A DNA stretch of 64,000 nt, from NCBI RefSeq assembly GCF_000165425.1, contig NW_001799017.1, positions 160,908 to 224,907 on the forward strand, in the 5' to 3' direction. Made by a program: the position numbers and the translations under genes. This DNA comes from Paramecium tetraurelia. Lineage: Eukaryota > Ciliophora > Oligohymenophorea > Peniculida > Parameciidae. The notes under the pieces are model-generated. The model saw only the letters and a program-made list of their open reading frames with translations, made no database searches and was not told the origin of the DNA. Below are positions 27,595 through 40,007 of this stretch, one piece after another. Each line of letters opens with the position of its first letter. Positions within the stretch are counted from its first letter, which is position 1.

Positions 27595-28698
27595 TCAATC
27601 ATTTAACTGGGAATTTGTCTAATTAAAAAGAATTGACAAATCCAACTCTACTTTGGAACTTCCCCTAATGATAACCAACTTATTAAAGTCATTGAGTTTA
27701 ATTTGCTTAGTTAGAGGATGATAATAGAAGTTTTCAACCTCTCTCTAATTGGTTTTCATTTCTAATTGAGAAATCTTACCAAGTAGTTTGTTGATTTCTT
27801 TGTTGTTCCAATCAGATGATATAGCATACTTGGTTCCATTGATTGATCTGGATTCTAAGGATGGATTATATATCTATTTACCTGCGCTATTTGTACTCGA
27901 TATTAATTTTTTAAATCTATGTTTTAAAGAAAATTCAGTTCGTTTTTGATTATTAGTAATAGGGGACAAACGAATAGATAATTCAGCCCATCTTCTTCCG
28001 TGTTAGAGGAGTAGCTATAGGAAGTTTAGATCTTCTTAATCAGTCCATTCGTTTCTAAACATAATGAGATTCAAATCTTACCGATTTATAGATGGGTCTA
28101 ACTTATTTCCCCAACGTTCTCTACATTATTTGGGAGTACGAATAAACTTATTGAGACTTCGTTCATTTAGTTCTCGTGCGATTTTACTCCATTTGTTCCC
28201 CTTCTTCATTCTTTGAAAGGACCTAAAATGAATATAATTGATTACAAAATGATGTCTAAAAGCAATTTATCCTCATTTTCAGACCATGGGTTGTTGTAAG
28301 CTGATTGATGGACAAACTACTGACATATTTGGGACCATTTAAGTGGAGTTTTATAGGTTGGCATCAGTTCACTTATATGAATCCATTATTCCTCATTCTA
28401 AGAGTTATCACTTGAAAATTACTAATTTTAAGTTTAAGGGAGCTCGCATATTCAAGAGAATGCATTATAAGAAGATCATCTCTTTGGTCTCTCGGTCTTC
28501 AATAGTTTGGCCTTATAAATCATAGTAAATAGATTCTAAAATTTTTGGGCTTGGAACATTATTAAAAAGGAGCCTCCATTTTTTTTTGTATGGTTTTAAA
28601 TCAATGGCTTGTATTTGCACAAAGTTTAATTTGGAATTCAGAGGATGGGATGATTCCTCTGTTGATTGTTAATAAGATTGAATATGAAGGAAGCTCAT
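27595..28698 (-). CDS. MYB-domain DNA-binding protein (copy 1)
   Basis: Three MYB-like repeats: TPLKWSQICQQF, PWSENEDKLLLDII...KWSKIARELNER...QCRERWGNKLDP, and EWTDQEDLNFLQLLLQHGRRWAELS. Trp and hydrophobic spacing fit R2R3-type HTH repeats. Introns near 28397-28421 and 28222-28244. Likely a sequence-specific transcription regulator. It lies directly beside a second MYB gene of the same layout on the same strand, so this is a tandem pair. The 3' end may overlap an opposite-strand frame. Confidence 0.9.
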
Positions 28699-28825
28699 AT
28701 TCCAAATATTTTTTCAATAATCAAATTTATCGCTTTGGAATTGCGAGAATATAAAACCCAGAAATTTACATATCTTTCTCATTTTTTAATCGGATTTAAT
28801 ATAATAAATATATATTGCTTTGATA

Positions 28826-29831
28826 TCACAATTTGATCAAACACCCATTCTTAATGATCACTAAGCAAAACTCATGATCAGAACCCAAAAATTCACAAAA
28901 AGAATATTCTTGAGTCTGACACTTTCTGGTTTTCTCTTAGAGTAGTTCAATTTTGTATCCAATCATCTCAGCTTCCATGGTACTCCAATATGGACAAATC
29001 TATACATCACTAGATCTTTTGGCCTTCTGACCTGATAAATCAATAAAACTAGATACCATAATATTTTTTGAGTTATTTGAATTTGTGTTTCAAAGCAAAT
29101 TCAGTCCTCCTTCTATATTTAGTAATCATTGACAATTTTATAGATATTTCAGCCCATTTGCGTCCATTCTGAAGTAGCAATTATAGAAAGTTTAACTCTT
29201 CAGACTTCGACCATGGTTCTCTTTAATGTGATATTAATACAATTACCTGTTAATTTGTGGATCCAATTTATTGTTCCATCGTTCACGACATTATTTTGCA
29301 TTTCTTTAAATTTCAGACTTGCAAATCAGATTGTATTAATTAGAAATTGCACTCCATTTCTTTTTACAACGACTAGGATTATCTCTAATATAAATGAGTT
29401 AAATAATACAAAATGATTTATAATAGGGTTTTATCTTCGAAACAAGACCAGGGCTGTCTTGGAAGTAATGCTTTATAGAAAGATTAGAATTTAAAGCACA
29501 ATTCTGACAGACTCCTGTGTTTCGGCATCAGCTTCTGCACTTTCTCCCAATCAAACCGATTCTATATATAAATAATCGGTACTACCTTTATGCATCTTGG
29601 ATTGAGACTCAAAACTATAAGTTATAAGAAGAGCTCTTCATTCACACTCCAAGTATCATTCGATCCAATCTTAGAAGACTCATAAAGTTTGATAAAGTCA
29701 TTAAAATCAGGTATAGTTTTGAAATGTAGTTTGAGCTTTGAAGATAATTTCTCTGGTTCAATTAGTTAGAGATTCTAGTAAAATAAAGCCCAATTATTAA
29801 GATCTGTAAATGAGCTTTGTGAAGAATTCAT
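28826..29831 (-). CDS. MYB-domain DNA-binding protein (copy 2)
   Basis: Same organisation as the neighbouring copy: NDTWSVNEELFLQLIVLS...FDWEKVQKLMPKHRSLSELC, PWSCFEDKTLLQIIL...AKQCRERWNNKLDP and PWSKSEELNFLQLLLQNGRKWAEIS...RTEFALKHKFK. Introns near 29561-29584, 29380-29404, 29219-29244 and 29037-29061. The C-terminal extension has six Cys in about 65 residues (CPYW, CQTQ, CEF) not seen in copy 1. Probable transcription factor; the tandem pair suggests duplication then divergence. Confidence 0.88.
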
Positions 29832-30210
29832 TTTGTTTTATAAGATTAATATTGTTTATCTAAAATCTAGACTAGAAATTTAAACACAGAAATCTAATTA
29901 AATTAAGACTTAATATCCTTAATACTACAAATAATAAATTAATAAAGCTCTCTATTAAGATTCTGCTTAATTTCCATATAATTACCAAACCTCTTAATTA
30001 CATATAAGATATACATCCCAAACAACAAATCAAAATTTTATTTTCAGCGATAATAAACAAGTAAAACTAACTTAGAAATAACTATTCAACCCTCCTTTAC
30101 TAATTATTTAAAATATTAATAATTAACTATAAAATCATTATAAACATTAATATTATAACATCTCATTTTCTATTCTTAAATCTAATTTACTCTTTCAACA
30201 ATTCAACCCA
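29832..30210. other. Intergenic, no gene seen
   Basis: AT-rich, stops in all frames. Confidence 0.4.
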
Positions 30211-30678
30211 TCATTTCAATATGTTTGATTTTAATTTACTCACTCCACTTGTAAAATTCTCTAATTATAAATACATACTCTACTTTTATCCTACATTTAA
30301 ATGCCTATTTAATACATCTTTTAATTAAGTTTTCCGCTATCTCTCAATTTATATGATTCCTATCGTTTAATTCTATTATCTTTAATGACTTCGCAGTCCC
30401 CCTGGTCTATTATATAAATTTTTGTCATTTTTTATAAATATTTAGTGAATATAATCTACGCATTCTCCTTCACGAGTTCTTAACTTCTCTCTTCTCCTAT
30501 CTAATTTGGTGCTGAAACTCGAAATCGTATTTCTATTAAAATATTACTTCTTAATAAATTTTAGCCAGTCAATTTTAGTTTTTTAAGGAACGCTGACATT
30601 TTCATTAGGGATTTCCCAGGAATATGAGATAAAGGAAATGAAAGTTGAAGTATTAATACAATATTTCAGTATAGACAT
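30211..30678 (-). CDS. Uncharacterised small protein
   Basis: An intronless 155-codon frame starting MSILKYCINTSTFISFISYS. It is followed by a mixed charged region (KTKIDWLKFIKKQYF, SSFSTKLDRRREKLRTRE) and a Gln/Lys-rich C-terminus. No signal cleavage site or domain is evident. I do not recognise it. The long TGA-free frame supports a real gene, but the composition is weaker than in neighbours. Confidence 0.5.
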
Positions 30679-31447
30679 ACTTGTTATATTAACATTTTAA
30701 CTTAAAAATCAAAAGATGGTTTGCTTAACAATTATAATTTTAGTATTTGTTCGAGAGAGCCTGATTGTCTTATTAACAGTTATCGAAATTTTATATGGAG
30801 AACAACCCTTATTTTAAATATCAAATTGATTATCTTCTGAATTTAGTAAATATAATTCTTATGATTCTTATATTAAACAAATAATATTATATAAATAGGA
30901 AACTGTAAAGTAAAATTAACAATAAAATTATTTATTTAGTATTATTTATAAAATAATTAAACTCCATTGTTTATTAAGATAATCTTATTTTAAATCAGTT
31001 CCAATTAGTATTAGAGTGATGATTAATAATTACTGTTTTAAATTAAAATTAATTATCTTTTATATACAATGACTAACTGCATAGGTCCCAAAGTTAAGTT
31101 TGAATTACTGCAAAACAAAAAAACTTAGTTTCCTTACACATATGACTATGAATATTAAGATTCTATGCAATAACTGGTGGAAAAGAGAGTGAGTTTTGCA
31201 GATTCTTCTATAGTATTCTTGCATTACTCAGAAGAAGAAATAGTTAATTTCAGGTAGAGACTGAGAGCCCAGCTACAATAAGAAGAAATAGGGCCTGTAT
31301 CCTTAAATCCTTCTTTATATGATTCAAGTTTATAAAATAAGACAAGATCATGCTTTAAACCAGTTGAGAATTGATTACTATTTATGTATTCTTTATAGTT
31401 ATAAGAACTTCAGTAACATTTATAATAATTTAATTAGTAAATGATCA
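30679..31447 (-). other. Open frame of uncertain status
   Basis: A frame with no TGA runs from about 31367 to 30670 on the minus strand. The first about 70 codons look coding (GLKHDLVLFYKLESYKEGF, YCSWALSLYLKLT). They could be further exons of the G-patch gene: a 32-nt intron at about 31461-31492 and a 27-nt one near 31390-31416 would join them in frame. The rest is Ile/Asn/Leu-rich and may be chance. Confidence 0.35.
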
Positions 31448-33676
31448 TCAAACCAGCATCCTTTTGATCAAATTAAAGTTTTTAGACAGTACCTGCACTT
31501 TGTTTAATACTTTTTCTTAGAGGATCAATTCCCAATCATTCAACCATCTATTTAAATAATTAACAAATATATACTAAAATATTTCTTTATGAACTTCTAA
31601 ATCTTTACAATTTCGATTTTCTAATATTCTTGAGCGCACATGTTAATTTAATTTGTCAATTAAAGGTTAAAATAGCACCTCAATTTTATCTTAAATGTAA
31701 TCAAAATAATAAAGAATTCTGTTTGCAAGCTCAAAATTAGATTATACATCTAAATCTTTAATAAAACGCCCCATTTTTGTTATAATTTATTTTTCAAGAA
31801 TCAGATTCCATTAAGTACCCTAAAGTTTCGACCATGGAGATAAAATACTAAAACCAAAGTCAGGTTAATCTCCTAAATCAATATCCATCAGTTTGTCAAT
31901 CAACTGATCTGATAAATCTTAGTTGCTGAACTAAGAGTCGATCCAAGGAAGTAAGACTTTGTGAAGTTAAATTGAATTATCTCTATTATTCCAATTTGAA
32001 ATAGTTGATTTTAATTTTGGAATCACAAGATTACTTAATTTTGAAATAGTCTTTGAATTAAACAATTGTATTCTTTCTTCAATCTAATCACTCTCTATAG
32101 ATACTATATCAGTACTCCATAATTTAAGCATTTCAAATAATAAATTTTCTTTCTTTGGATCATAGTGTGTACATATATAATATTCCAATTGTTATGAGAT
32201 CGGATGAATTAGGATGTCTATAATATTTTGAAGATTTATTATATTTGTTGCAGCCATCATGTTATCATCAAAAATTGAATCTTGATGATTTGAAGAAATG
32301 GCTTAAGATTTCAAATAGATTATAACATCTTTGCCTAGATTCACAATTTTATAAATTAACTTGAATTCATTTTCAAGAATATCTGTTTTTGGTCCTTCCC
32401 AACTTTTTGATATTTATGCTATTTCCTATCCTCCTTGTTAAATTAATACGTCAATTAGATTAAACTAAATAAATAAATCAGGATGTTTATTAAAGCAATC
32501 TGAAAACTTCTGAAATAAAGTAAAAGATTGGTCTTATATTTTGATATCATCTTCTTAAAAAAAGAGAAGATATTTTTTAAATGATTAGTTTTTTTTTGTA
32601 ATTTCCATATGCTTTTCTAACTTATTGAGTGTTTTCTCCTTTTTATTCTCGATTGAGATGTTTTATTATTCATTCATTTATTTTGTAAGTAGTAAATGTT
32701 ACACAGATTAAGTCAATTCTGATACTTCCCCTAAATATCCTAGATCAGCATTAACTTTAGATTGTATTATAGCGGGTTCCTAATCTTGCTAGATATCGAT
32801 CTAGTTCCTTTTTCTCCATAATTTATGTAATTTTCTTGCATTTTTATTCTCTTTTTGGTTATCATACTACCAAATCAAATCCTCCTCATTAACCTTATTG
32901 TGATTTTATAATGAACCTGTAAACACTTGCTTTTTCACAGGGATTACAGGTTCTAAGATACCTTGTCTATTAATTCCTAGCCCTTCACCATATTTGAATC
33001 CTAATTTTTAGAGTAATTATAATCCAACTCCATAATCATGTTCTTTAACCTTCTTCTCTAAGTTTCTTATTTCTCTAGAAGTTAAACCTTTATTTTAAAA
33101 ATAATCTCCCTCATCATCTGCTTCATGTTTAAATTCTTGCATTTGTTTTTTCAATATACTCCTTGGTTATTAAGCTAACTCGTTAACTACTATTTCTATA
33201 ATGGAATGTTGCTCTTCAATTTAATCTTCATCCTTTTCAGATGTTGAATCGAATCTATTTTATATTGCATATTTTTGTATTCTTCTTGAGAGATTAAACT
33301 TTTCTTTCTAAGATAGATATTCATTGGGATGTTTTACTATTGCGTAGATGCAATTGTTTAGAAGGTTGAATTGAACCGACTTAACATTCTTCATATTTTC
33401 ATCTCTATTCTATTCTTAAATATGATGTTTGATCATTTTAATGGTCACTCCCTTTTCGACTTGAAAGGGTGGAGATGTATGATGCTTTATAAAGTTACTA
33501 AATGCTTGGTTCTTACGAAACACTTTATGGGTGTCTGATAATTGAATAGGAGGATCATCCTATTAATAGTTGATATTTTATTCTTCAGAGAGGGTCGATT
33601 ATGATTCTTGATTCTGTTTACTTAATTCTTCCTATTTACTATCAATTTCGAATAACAAAGGAAACAAACCATTCAT
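31448..33676 (-). CDS. G-patch / GCFC splicing factor (TFIP11/Ntr1-like)
   Basis: Near residue 230 the G-patch is clear (GVGLQLLQKLGFKYGEGLG, then INRQGILEPV). The following about 400 residues match the GCFC pattern of TFIP11/STIP/Ntr1: repeated helical units with LLPW or LSPW turns (KVLLPWIDSQF, FGFSILSPWSKLQG) and the WLNDWELILQEKV end. In other eukaryotes this protein recruits the DHX15/Prp43 helicase for intron-lariat release. The N-terminus is Gln/Asp-rich without an obvious TIP_N domain. An upstream exon to ATG 33758 is possible through a 22-nt intron. The C-terminal limit is uncertain. Confidence 0.85.
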
Positions 33677-33876
33677 TGAAATAATTAAATCTTTATAAAT
33701 AATTTGATAATCTTCTTATTCTTGAACCAGTTCAACTCTCAGATTTCAAGGTCTACATGAGCTTATTGCAATAAGCTGATTGGAATTAGATAAAAAATTG
33801 TTTATTTGAAATAGATAAATGTATAAAACTTAATTTAAATGTTTTATTGTTAATAAGTTGTTAATTAATTTAAATT

Positions 33877-34573
33877 ATGAAGAGAAAACTTTAAAAATTG
33901 TCTTTGTTTAAAGAAATTGATGAGTTTAATCAAAGGGATAGTGATGGACATTTGAGTGATGACTCCTCTACGTCTGATGACTTTTTGAATTCTACATTTG
34001 AAGCATATGGTAACAACTTTTGATGATTAGACTTAGAGTCTCAAATATTTATAAGCAGCAATCAAACTCCTATTCATTCTGAGCAATTACAATTCATATA
34101 AGGAGTATTCGATAAATCAGAAGAAAGTGAGCAATCATTTTATTTCAATATTACTAATGTAACAAATCAAAATTATTATAGATTGAAGGAGATAACAGAA
34201 CAACTTTGATGATGAGAAATATTCCTCAAAATTATACAAAAGAAATGCTAATCATGGAAATTGATCCAAAATTCAAAAATAAATTTGATTATTTCAATTT
34301 ACCTTTTGATGGAACTGCTAATCCTGGCTATGCATTCATCAATCTCAAATCGAAGTCTTATCTTAAAGACTTTTACAACTATTTTAATGGCAGAAAATGG
34401 AAGACAAATCCACACAATAAAGTAACTAAATTCAATTATAGCATTAGCCTTGCTATTTAAAATATGCCAAAATATAACATAAGAAATTTAAATAAATAAA
34501 TCCATAAATATATTTACAACAAAGCAGTGTTATCAAACTTATTTAAAGTTAGAAATTATAATGCAGTTTGTGA
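33877..34573 (+). CDS. Mei2-type RRM (RRM_2) RNA-binding protein
   Basis: After an acidic Ser/Asp-rich N-terminus the protein has TTLMMRNIPQNYTKEML, the FDYFNLPFDG and NPGYAFINLKSK segments, and FNGRKW then CYLKYAKIQ. These are the conserved blocks of the Mei2 C-terminal RRM. Three introns of 20-23 nt (about 34012-34032, 34162-34184 and 34420-34439) are needed; the last restores the CxLxYAxIQ block. Mei2-family proteins bind RNA and control meiosis in yeast and development in plants; a role in ciliate conjugation is inference. Length about 210 residues. Confidence 0.88.
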
Positions 34574-34648
34574 ATTATATTAATACTTTTTCTCATTATA
34601 ATTAATAATTTTATTTCATATTTATTAATATTTAACTCTATTCAAAAC

Positions 34649-35030
34649 TCACTTTTCTTAGAGCCATAAAGGGTGTTTATAAACCAAGGGTTTATTTGTT
34701 ATTGAACTAGATGATATATAAATCTCCAAATCATCAGGGTGGGTGACCTTGTAATCCAATAATTTAATGGCCTCCTAATGGAGTTCCTTCTTATTCAATT
34801 AAATCCCTTAATAATAATTTGCATGTAATTCATTTAGTTTCTTCTCATTCTTGAATATTTTTTCTCTCCTTAAAAATTTATCAATTTTAAGAACATCCTA
34901 TCTGTTTATTTCTTTATTTTACATTATATTTATTAATTTCATGATTAACCAAATAATCCTACATTTGTTGTATTCACAAATAAAAATATTATTCTTGAAT
35001 TTCATTCTAATCCGCAAACCTATGATGCAT
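34649..35030 (-). CDS. Small charged helical protein
   Basis: Frame from ATG 35030 (MHHRFADQNEIQEQYFYL) with a 19-nt intron (about 34955-34973), ending at TGA 34649; about 120 residues. Lys/Glu/Asn/Leu-rich helix (FLRREKIFKNEKKLNELHAN), then TNKPLVYKHPLWLQEK. No family recognised. Good frame and composition. Confidence 0.6.
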
Positions 35031-35476
35031 TCAAATAAAATTATTATTGGGTGAAATTTTAAGTCCAAACTTAATAAAAACTAAATACTATCAATTTATA
35101 ATTTTAAATCTCTTTTGTGTTTATTGATATTCTATCTCAGTGAGTTAAATGGATATAAAAATAAATTATGACATGTAGCTATTACTTTAAATACTATAAA
35201 TCTATTCATTTCTTTTATTAATAATTGCACCTTTAAATAAAAAGACAAAATGATATTAAATCATCAATTTTTGATAGATATTCAATATATTTCTGTTTCA
35301 CGATTAACTTTTAAAGGATATTATGTTCTGATTAGTACTCATTTATAAGAATAAGAAATTGCTATTGTTTGTATTAAAAAGGATGAAAACTCAAAAATAT
35401 ATTGATGATATTTAGCATAATTTAGGATAGATATATTAAAAATTTAAAATTCGTATTTATTTTAATGTTTAGATAC
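35031..35476. other. Intergenic, no gene seen
   Basis: AT-rich with stops in all frames; contains the 3' flank of the trichocyst matrix gene. Confidence 0.45.
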
Positions 35477-36704
35477 TCAATTTAACTGAAGCCTTTCTCT
35501 TAAATATTCTTTAAGGGTTACAATTTTATCCTAAATGTGATCTGATATTCTGGAAATTAAATCTTAACTCTAAACTCTGGATTAGGTTTCCATCTAATAT
35601 ATGTCTTGTTATTATCTACACCATTAGTCTTATCCTTCCAAGTTACTCTTTAATTTAAATTATTTATTACTTAGTTTCTTTCAACTTCAGCCGCATGATA
35701 CTCAACCTTGCCTTCTGACTCTTCAATGATACTTTAATAATTTAAGATAGCTTATTCTAAATTTTACCTTTAGTCTGACCTATTATAAGAATAGCGATAA
35801 GAAATTACAAAGTGTTTTTCTCATTTGTTAAATCTGCTAAGAATTATTACCAATTAAGACTTTATTATTTCTCGATTGATTCATCATTTCCTTTACTTTC
35901 GACAATTTGAACTCTTAGGTTGGCCAATAATTATAAGACTTTCTTTGCAGTGTCTGAATCAGATTTTGATGATAATTAGGTCATCATTGTAAGGATTGGT
36001 TAAAATAATAATCCAGTTGATTAACTAATATGAATGAGATGGAACTTTACTTTTACAATCTCTACAAGACTTTGTTAAATCTTCCCTTAACTTAAATAAA
36101 GGATGATCCACTTGATAAATGTTCAATTAATGCATATGCTTCATCAATTGCAGCAATTGCTTCTGTATGAACTTTGATTTTAGATTAAAATTCAGCATAT
36201 TGTAAATCTCTTTCGCTCTACCCTGCATTTGTATTCTTGGTGTTCTCTTCAATCTCAACTGAGACCTCTGCAATTTTATTAAGAGATCTTTAAAGATTAT
36301 TTGTATTTTCCTAATTTATTGATATATGATTAACCTCAACAATTTTCTAATGAGCCTTCAATTAACTCTAATGATAAGCTAAATTTGTTGAAAAATCGTG
36401 TAACAATCTATTGCATGATGCCTATGTGCTTTAAATATAGAGGTCAGCATCCTTTTATTCTTATTCCAACATAAATCTACAATCATGATTATTTTATACC
36501 TAATATTGTTTATGTAGCTCTAAATTTCATGCACAGGTGAACCTGTTGCCAAACTAATTTGGATTGCATTCAAGAATGTTTTACCCATATGATGATCATC
36601 TATTTCTGCCAACACAATCTTTGGATCTGTCCCCATTTTACATAATGCCTATCATCCTATAACAATAATACCATGCTCAATAGAACTAATAATACAATTC
36701 TCAT
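35477..36704 (-). CDS. Trichocyst matrix (secretory granule core) protein
   Basis: Signal peptide MRIVLLVLLSMALC, then features of the Paramecium TMP / Tetrahymena Grl family: LAEIDDHHMGKTFLNAIQIS, LATGSPVHEIQSYI, and a second half with ERDLQYAEFQSKIKVHTEAI, AAIDEAYALIEHL and SSFIQVKGRFNKVLQRLQ. Rich in short coiled coils, as expected for proteins that are processed and crystallise in the dense-core trichocyst and expand on exocytosis. At least five introns of 23-26 nt are required (about 36644-36666, 36505-36527, 36045-36070, 35740-35762 and 35643-35665). The family is large and multigene. Confidence 0.9.
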
Positions 36705-37379
36705 TTTATATTAATATTAAAAACGAATACAAATTATATTTAATATCATTTTTATTTAAGATTATGTAAAACAATCATTAAATTGATATTCAATCTCTTA
36801 ATACTTTACTATTATCCATCATGCATTTTATAATTAATATTTAGAATTTCTAAATTTATTAGTTAGCAATCAACCTTCAATTATTTAATGTATAAAATAA
36901 AATTAATATTAATAAAAAATTTTGATAGGTTTATCATCAATAATGCATACATATCAGAGTTGAATAGTTAGATATAATGATTTTAAAATTATGCTTTGAT
37001 TTTAATTAAACATTTTCATTCCAGTTTTATTTAGAAACAATTGTTTATTTAATAAATTGAGTAATAAACCAAAACTGTTTTTGATCAAAACGTAATTGAA
37101 AATTTATGATCCTGTAAAATTTAGAGATTTTCTTATTATTAATTATATAAATACTTCATATTATGGTAATTAGGTTATAACTCCTTTATTTAGAAGATAA
37201 ATGAATAATATAATTATTAGAATTCTCAATTGAAATGGATCTTAATAGAATATCATCATAGACTTATATGTTATCTATCTTAGAAGGTAATTAGAGGATG
37301 CATGAATTACACTTTATCTTATTTAAGTATTATTGATTAATTTGCTGGGACATTTACATTATCATAATAATCCGTCTTA
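36705..37379. other. Intergenic between divergent secretory genes
   Basis: AT-rich, no frame extended. It separates the divergent starts of the trichocyst matrix gene (minus) and a secreted acidic protein gene (plus). Confidence 0.45.
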
Positions 37380-38060
37380 ATGAGAACAGTGATCTTAATA
37401 GTTATCTTGATAGGGATAGTTCAATCAGCACAGCATCTGAGACAAAAGCAGAGTCATATATTGAATGGACAGAAATTAGCTTTGATAGAAAAATAAGTGC
37501 AATATATTGATGATGATGTTGAATTGAATGGACAACAAGAAATTCAATAAGAAGGATTTTAAGAAATCAATGTTCATGAATAAATGTAAGTTCAAATAGA
37601 GGAAGAAGCAGTAATATAAATAGATGAAGAATAAACATTAACCGCTGAATAAATGGAAGAGTTAGATAGAAAAGAATAAGAAGAATATGAGAGAATGAAG
37701 AGATAAACACTTGAAGAATAACATCTAAATGATGAAGACACTTATATGTAGAGTTAATAGAATGAAAGCAAAAAAGACAATCAATATGATCCTGAAAGCG
37801 AAATGCCTGTAGATGTAGTTGAACACCAACTCACTCCAGTTATTTAAAAGGATCCAATCCCTGATCAAAAGGGAGTTATTTCTCCATTTGCTCCTGCAGA
37901 TAACAGTTTACCATATTCATCATATGATAGTGAAAGTGGATTCGAGGTTAAGGAGAGTGATATCAAAATGTAGGGATCAATCAGTCCTAACGATTTGGAT
38001 CAATATTTGCAAGAGCAATATCAAAAAGAGATGGAATAATTTGCAAATGTCCCCATGTGA
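37380..38060 (+). CDS. Secreted acidic Gln/Glu-rich protein
   Basis: Signal peptide MRTVILIVILIGIVQSAQHL on an intronless 226-codon frame. The mature chain is Glu/Gln/Asp-rich with low hydrophobicity (QIEEEAVIQIDEEQTLTAEQ), then a Pro/Ser/Tyr-rich segment (SPFAPADNSLPYSSYDSESG). No Cys apart from none in the mature part and no known domain; likely disordered. Its start resembles the divergent trichocyst matrix protein start (MRIVLLVLL), so granule or cortical secretion is possible but unproven. The 3' 80 nt overlap an opposite-strand frame. Confidence 0.75.
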
Positions 38061-38611
38061 AAATATAAAATAATTATAACAATAATTCAATCCATCTCTA
38101 TCTATAAAATTGACATTATAAATATGGTTAAACTTCTTTATTATAATTTGTAAACAATAGAGTAAATTTCTAAAGTGCCTAGTAACATTGGAAGCCAAGA
38201 AAATTTTCTATTCTTTTAAATTCAATCCTGAAATGAACCTCCTATTGAAGAATTAGATCATTGAGTTGTTCATAAAGGAAAGACTTTTCAACAGATTACA
38301 GAAAATAATTGACTGGCATACAAAATTAAGCTATTTTTTTTCTGCAAAAGTCATCTGAATGTGTTGAGTAAAATTATTATCTTTAAAGTACATCAAATTC
38401 TTAACTTTGTGTGTGTTCAAAATTTCCACCTTTTCTATTAGGATAACTATCCTACTATTCATAATTCCATTTTATAATCAATTCCTTAATAGCAACAATA
38501 TAAGGGTCTCGACAATTTTATAGGGTAAATTGATCAAATTTTTGGATATCACTATATTTATCTAGAATTTTAATAAAAGAATTTACTTAGAGCACTTAAA
38601 TGAAATGTCAT
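37981..38611 (-). CDS. Uncharacterised protein overlapping its neighbour antisense
   Basis: Frame from ATG 38611 (MTFHLSAL), 25-nt intron (about 38565-38589), then long coding-like sequence (NCRDPYIVAIKELIIKWNYE, THSDDFCRKKIAQFCMPVNY) to TGA 37981. The same frame is open upstream to ATG 38734 except for one TGA (38617). Its last about 80 nt are antisense to the secreted acidic protein gene, so either the 3' ends truly overlap or the last exon is mis-drawn. No family recognised. Confidence 0.5.
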
Positions 38612-38864
38612 TTCTCATATATCAACCATTTTATAGATTACATTATTTGATTTTTTATTGAAAGGGCAGTAATATTGTTGGATTAAGTAGAATCCATTAA
38701 GATTTCTCTTATAAAATATTGCTGTCTTTATCATTAATGGAGTCGTAATTATATGTACGGATATTGAGTGAATAAATATACATATATTTACAAATTAAAA
38801 GAAATCTTTATTCAATGAATTATTTATTAAAATTTTTTTAATTTATATTTCAACAAAATAAAGC

Positions 38865-40007
38865 ATGTCTGGCTATGATATAAATCTATTCCAACCTAAA
38901 CCTGAGCATCACTATATTTGTTTAGTTTGCAATAAAATTGTAAAGGACCCACAAGAGTGCGGTTAATGTGGTTAAATGTACTGCAATGTATGTGTAACCC
39001 AAAAGCCCACTTGTAAGAGTCCTTCTTGCCAAAAAGTAATGCCTCAACAATATAACAAAATTTAAGGAGCAATGCTCAAAGCTTATAAGAATTTAACATT
39101 AAGTTGCCCAAATGTCTCATGCAAAAAAATTTTCACAATTGTAGATTTTGAGTAACATCAAACAGAATGTGTGAAATCTAAATGTCAAAATTATGATGTA
39201 TGCAATGAATTTATAACATAAGAGAAAAATATGTAATTCTATAAACATATTTTAGTTCATCATTATATTGCAGTGTTATTTGTGAATGTACTGATTAATT
39301 ACATAATAATGCAGGAGTTTCCAAGAAATAATTTGAGATTATTAAACAGTATGTAACTCAGTTATCAAATTCACCATCTCAAATTTAGAGTATATAAACT
39401 TAAAATATTCAATAACAACCTATTGTAATGGGTAATGGAGGTATTGTTTTTAAATGGGACAAAAATAAATGTGGATAAAGTATTTAATTGTCGAATGATA
39501 ATGCTTCTTTGTTTTTGAAAGAAAACTCACACATTTTCAGATCGGTGTTGGGAGATATTGTAATTTTTAATATTTTATGAAGCCTTTTGAAAGGGGGATT
39601 CATTATTGGGAAATTGAAGGAGATAGTAGAACAGAAAACGAATTAAAAATTGGTGTTGTTGTAGGAAATAACATAAATTTAAATGCTGCATTTTGTGACT
39701 TTCCTCAAGGATTTGCATACTATGGATTATCATAATTAAGAAATGGACAAACTAATAGTGGTTAATCGTATGGGAAAAAATTCAAAAACGAAGGTGTTCT
39801 AGGTGTCTGTCTAAATATGAATAATGGTAATTGATATCATAAATAACTTTAGGAACTCTGTCCTTCTAATTAAACAATGATTATATGGGCATTGCGTTTA
39901 GATCAGAGTTGCTAAAAAAAGGGCCAATCTATGCTGCAGTTGCTGTGTTACATTGTGGTGGATGTACAGTAAGATCTGGAAAACCAGTACCTAAATATAT
40001 GGAATGA
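38865..40007 (+). CDS. RING/TRAF-type zinc finger and SPRY protein
   Basis: N-terminal Cys-rich region ICLVCNKIVKDPQECGQCGQ, MYCNVCV and a following CPNVSCKKIF...HQTECVKSKC segment, like a RING finger plus a TRAF-type zinc finger. After a linker the C-terminal about 180 residues form a B30.2/SPRY-like domain (FERGIHYWEIEGDSRTE, GIVFKW, GVLGVCLNMNNGTLSFQLNN). Three introns (about 39231-39253, 39560-39582 and 39827-39852). Likely an E3 ubiquitin ligase with a substrate-binding SPRY domain. Zinc ligands look complete, but the RING is atypical. Confidence 0.8.

Noticed and set aside
27392-27598. Minus-strand hydrophobic frame
   Set aside because: Antisense to coding-like plus-strand sequence; Ile/Asn/Tyr-rich with no Gln codons, typical of a shadow frame.
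28343-28525. Plus-strand frame of 60 codons
   Set aside because: Antisense to the first MYB gene, whose conserved motifs fix the minus strand.
34851-35054. Plus-strand hydrophobic frame of 67 codons
   Set aside because: Antisense to the small charged helical protein at 34649-35030, which has better composition and a clean intron.
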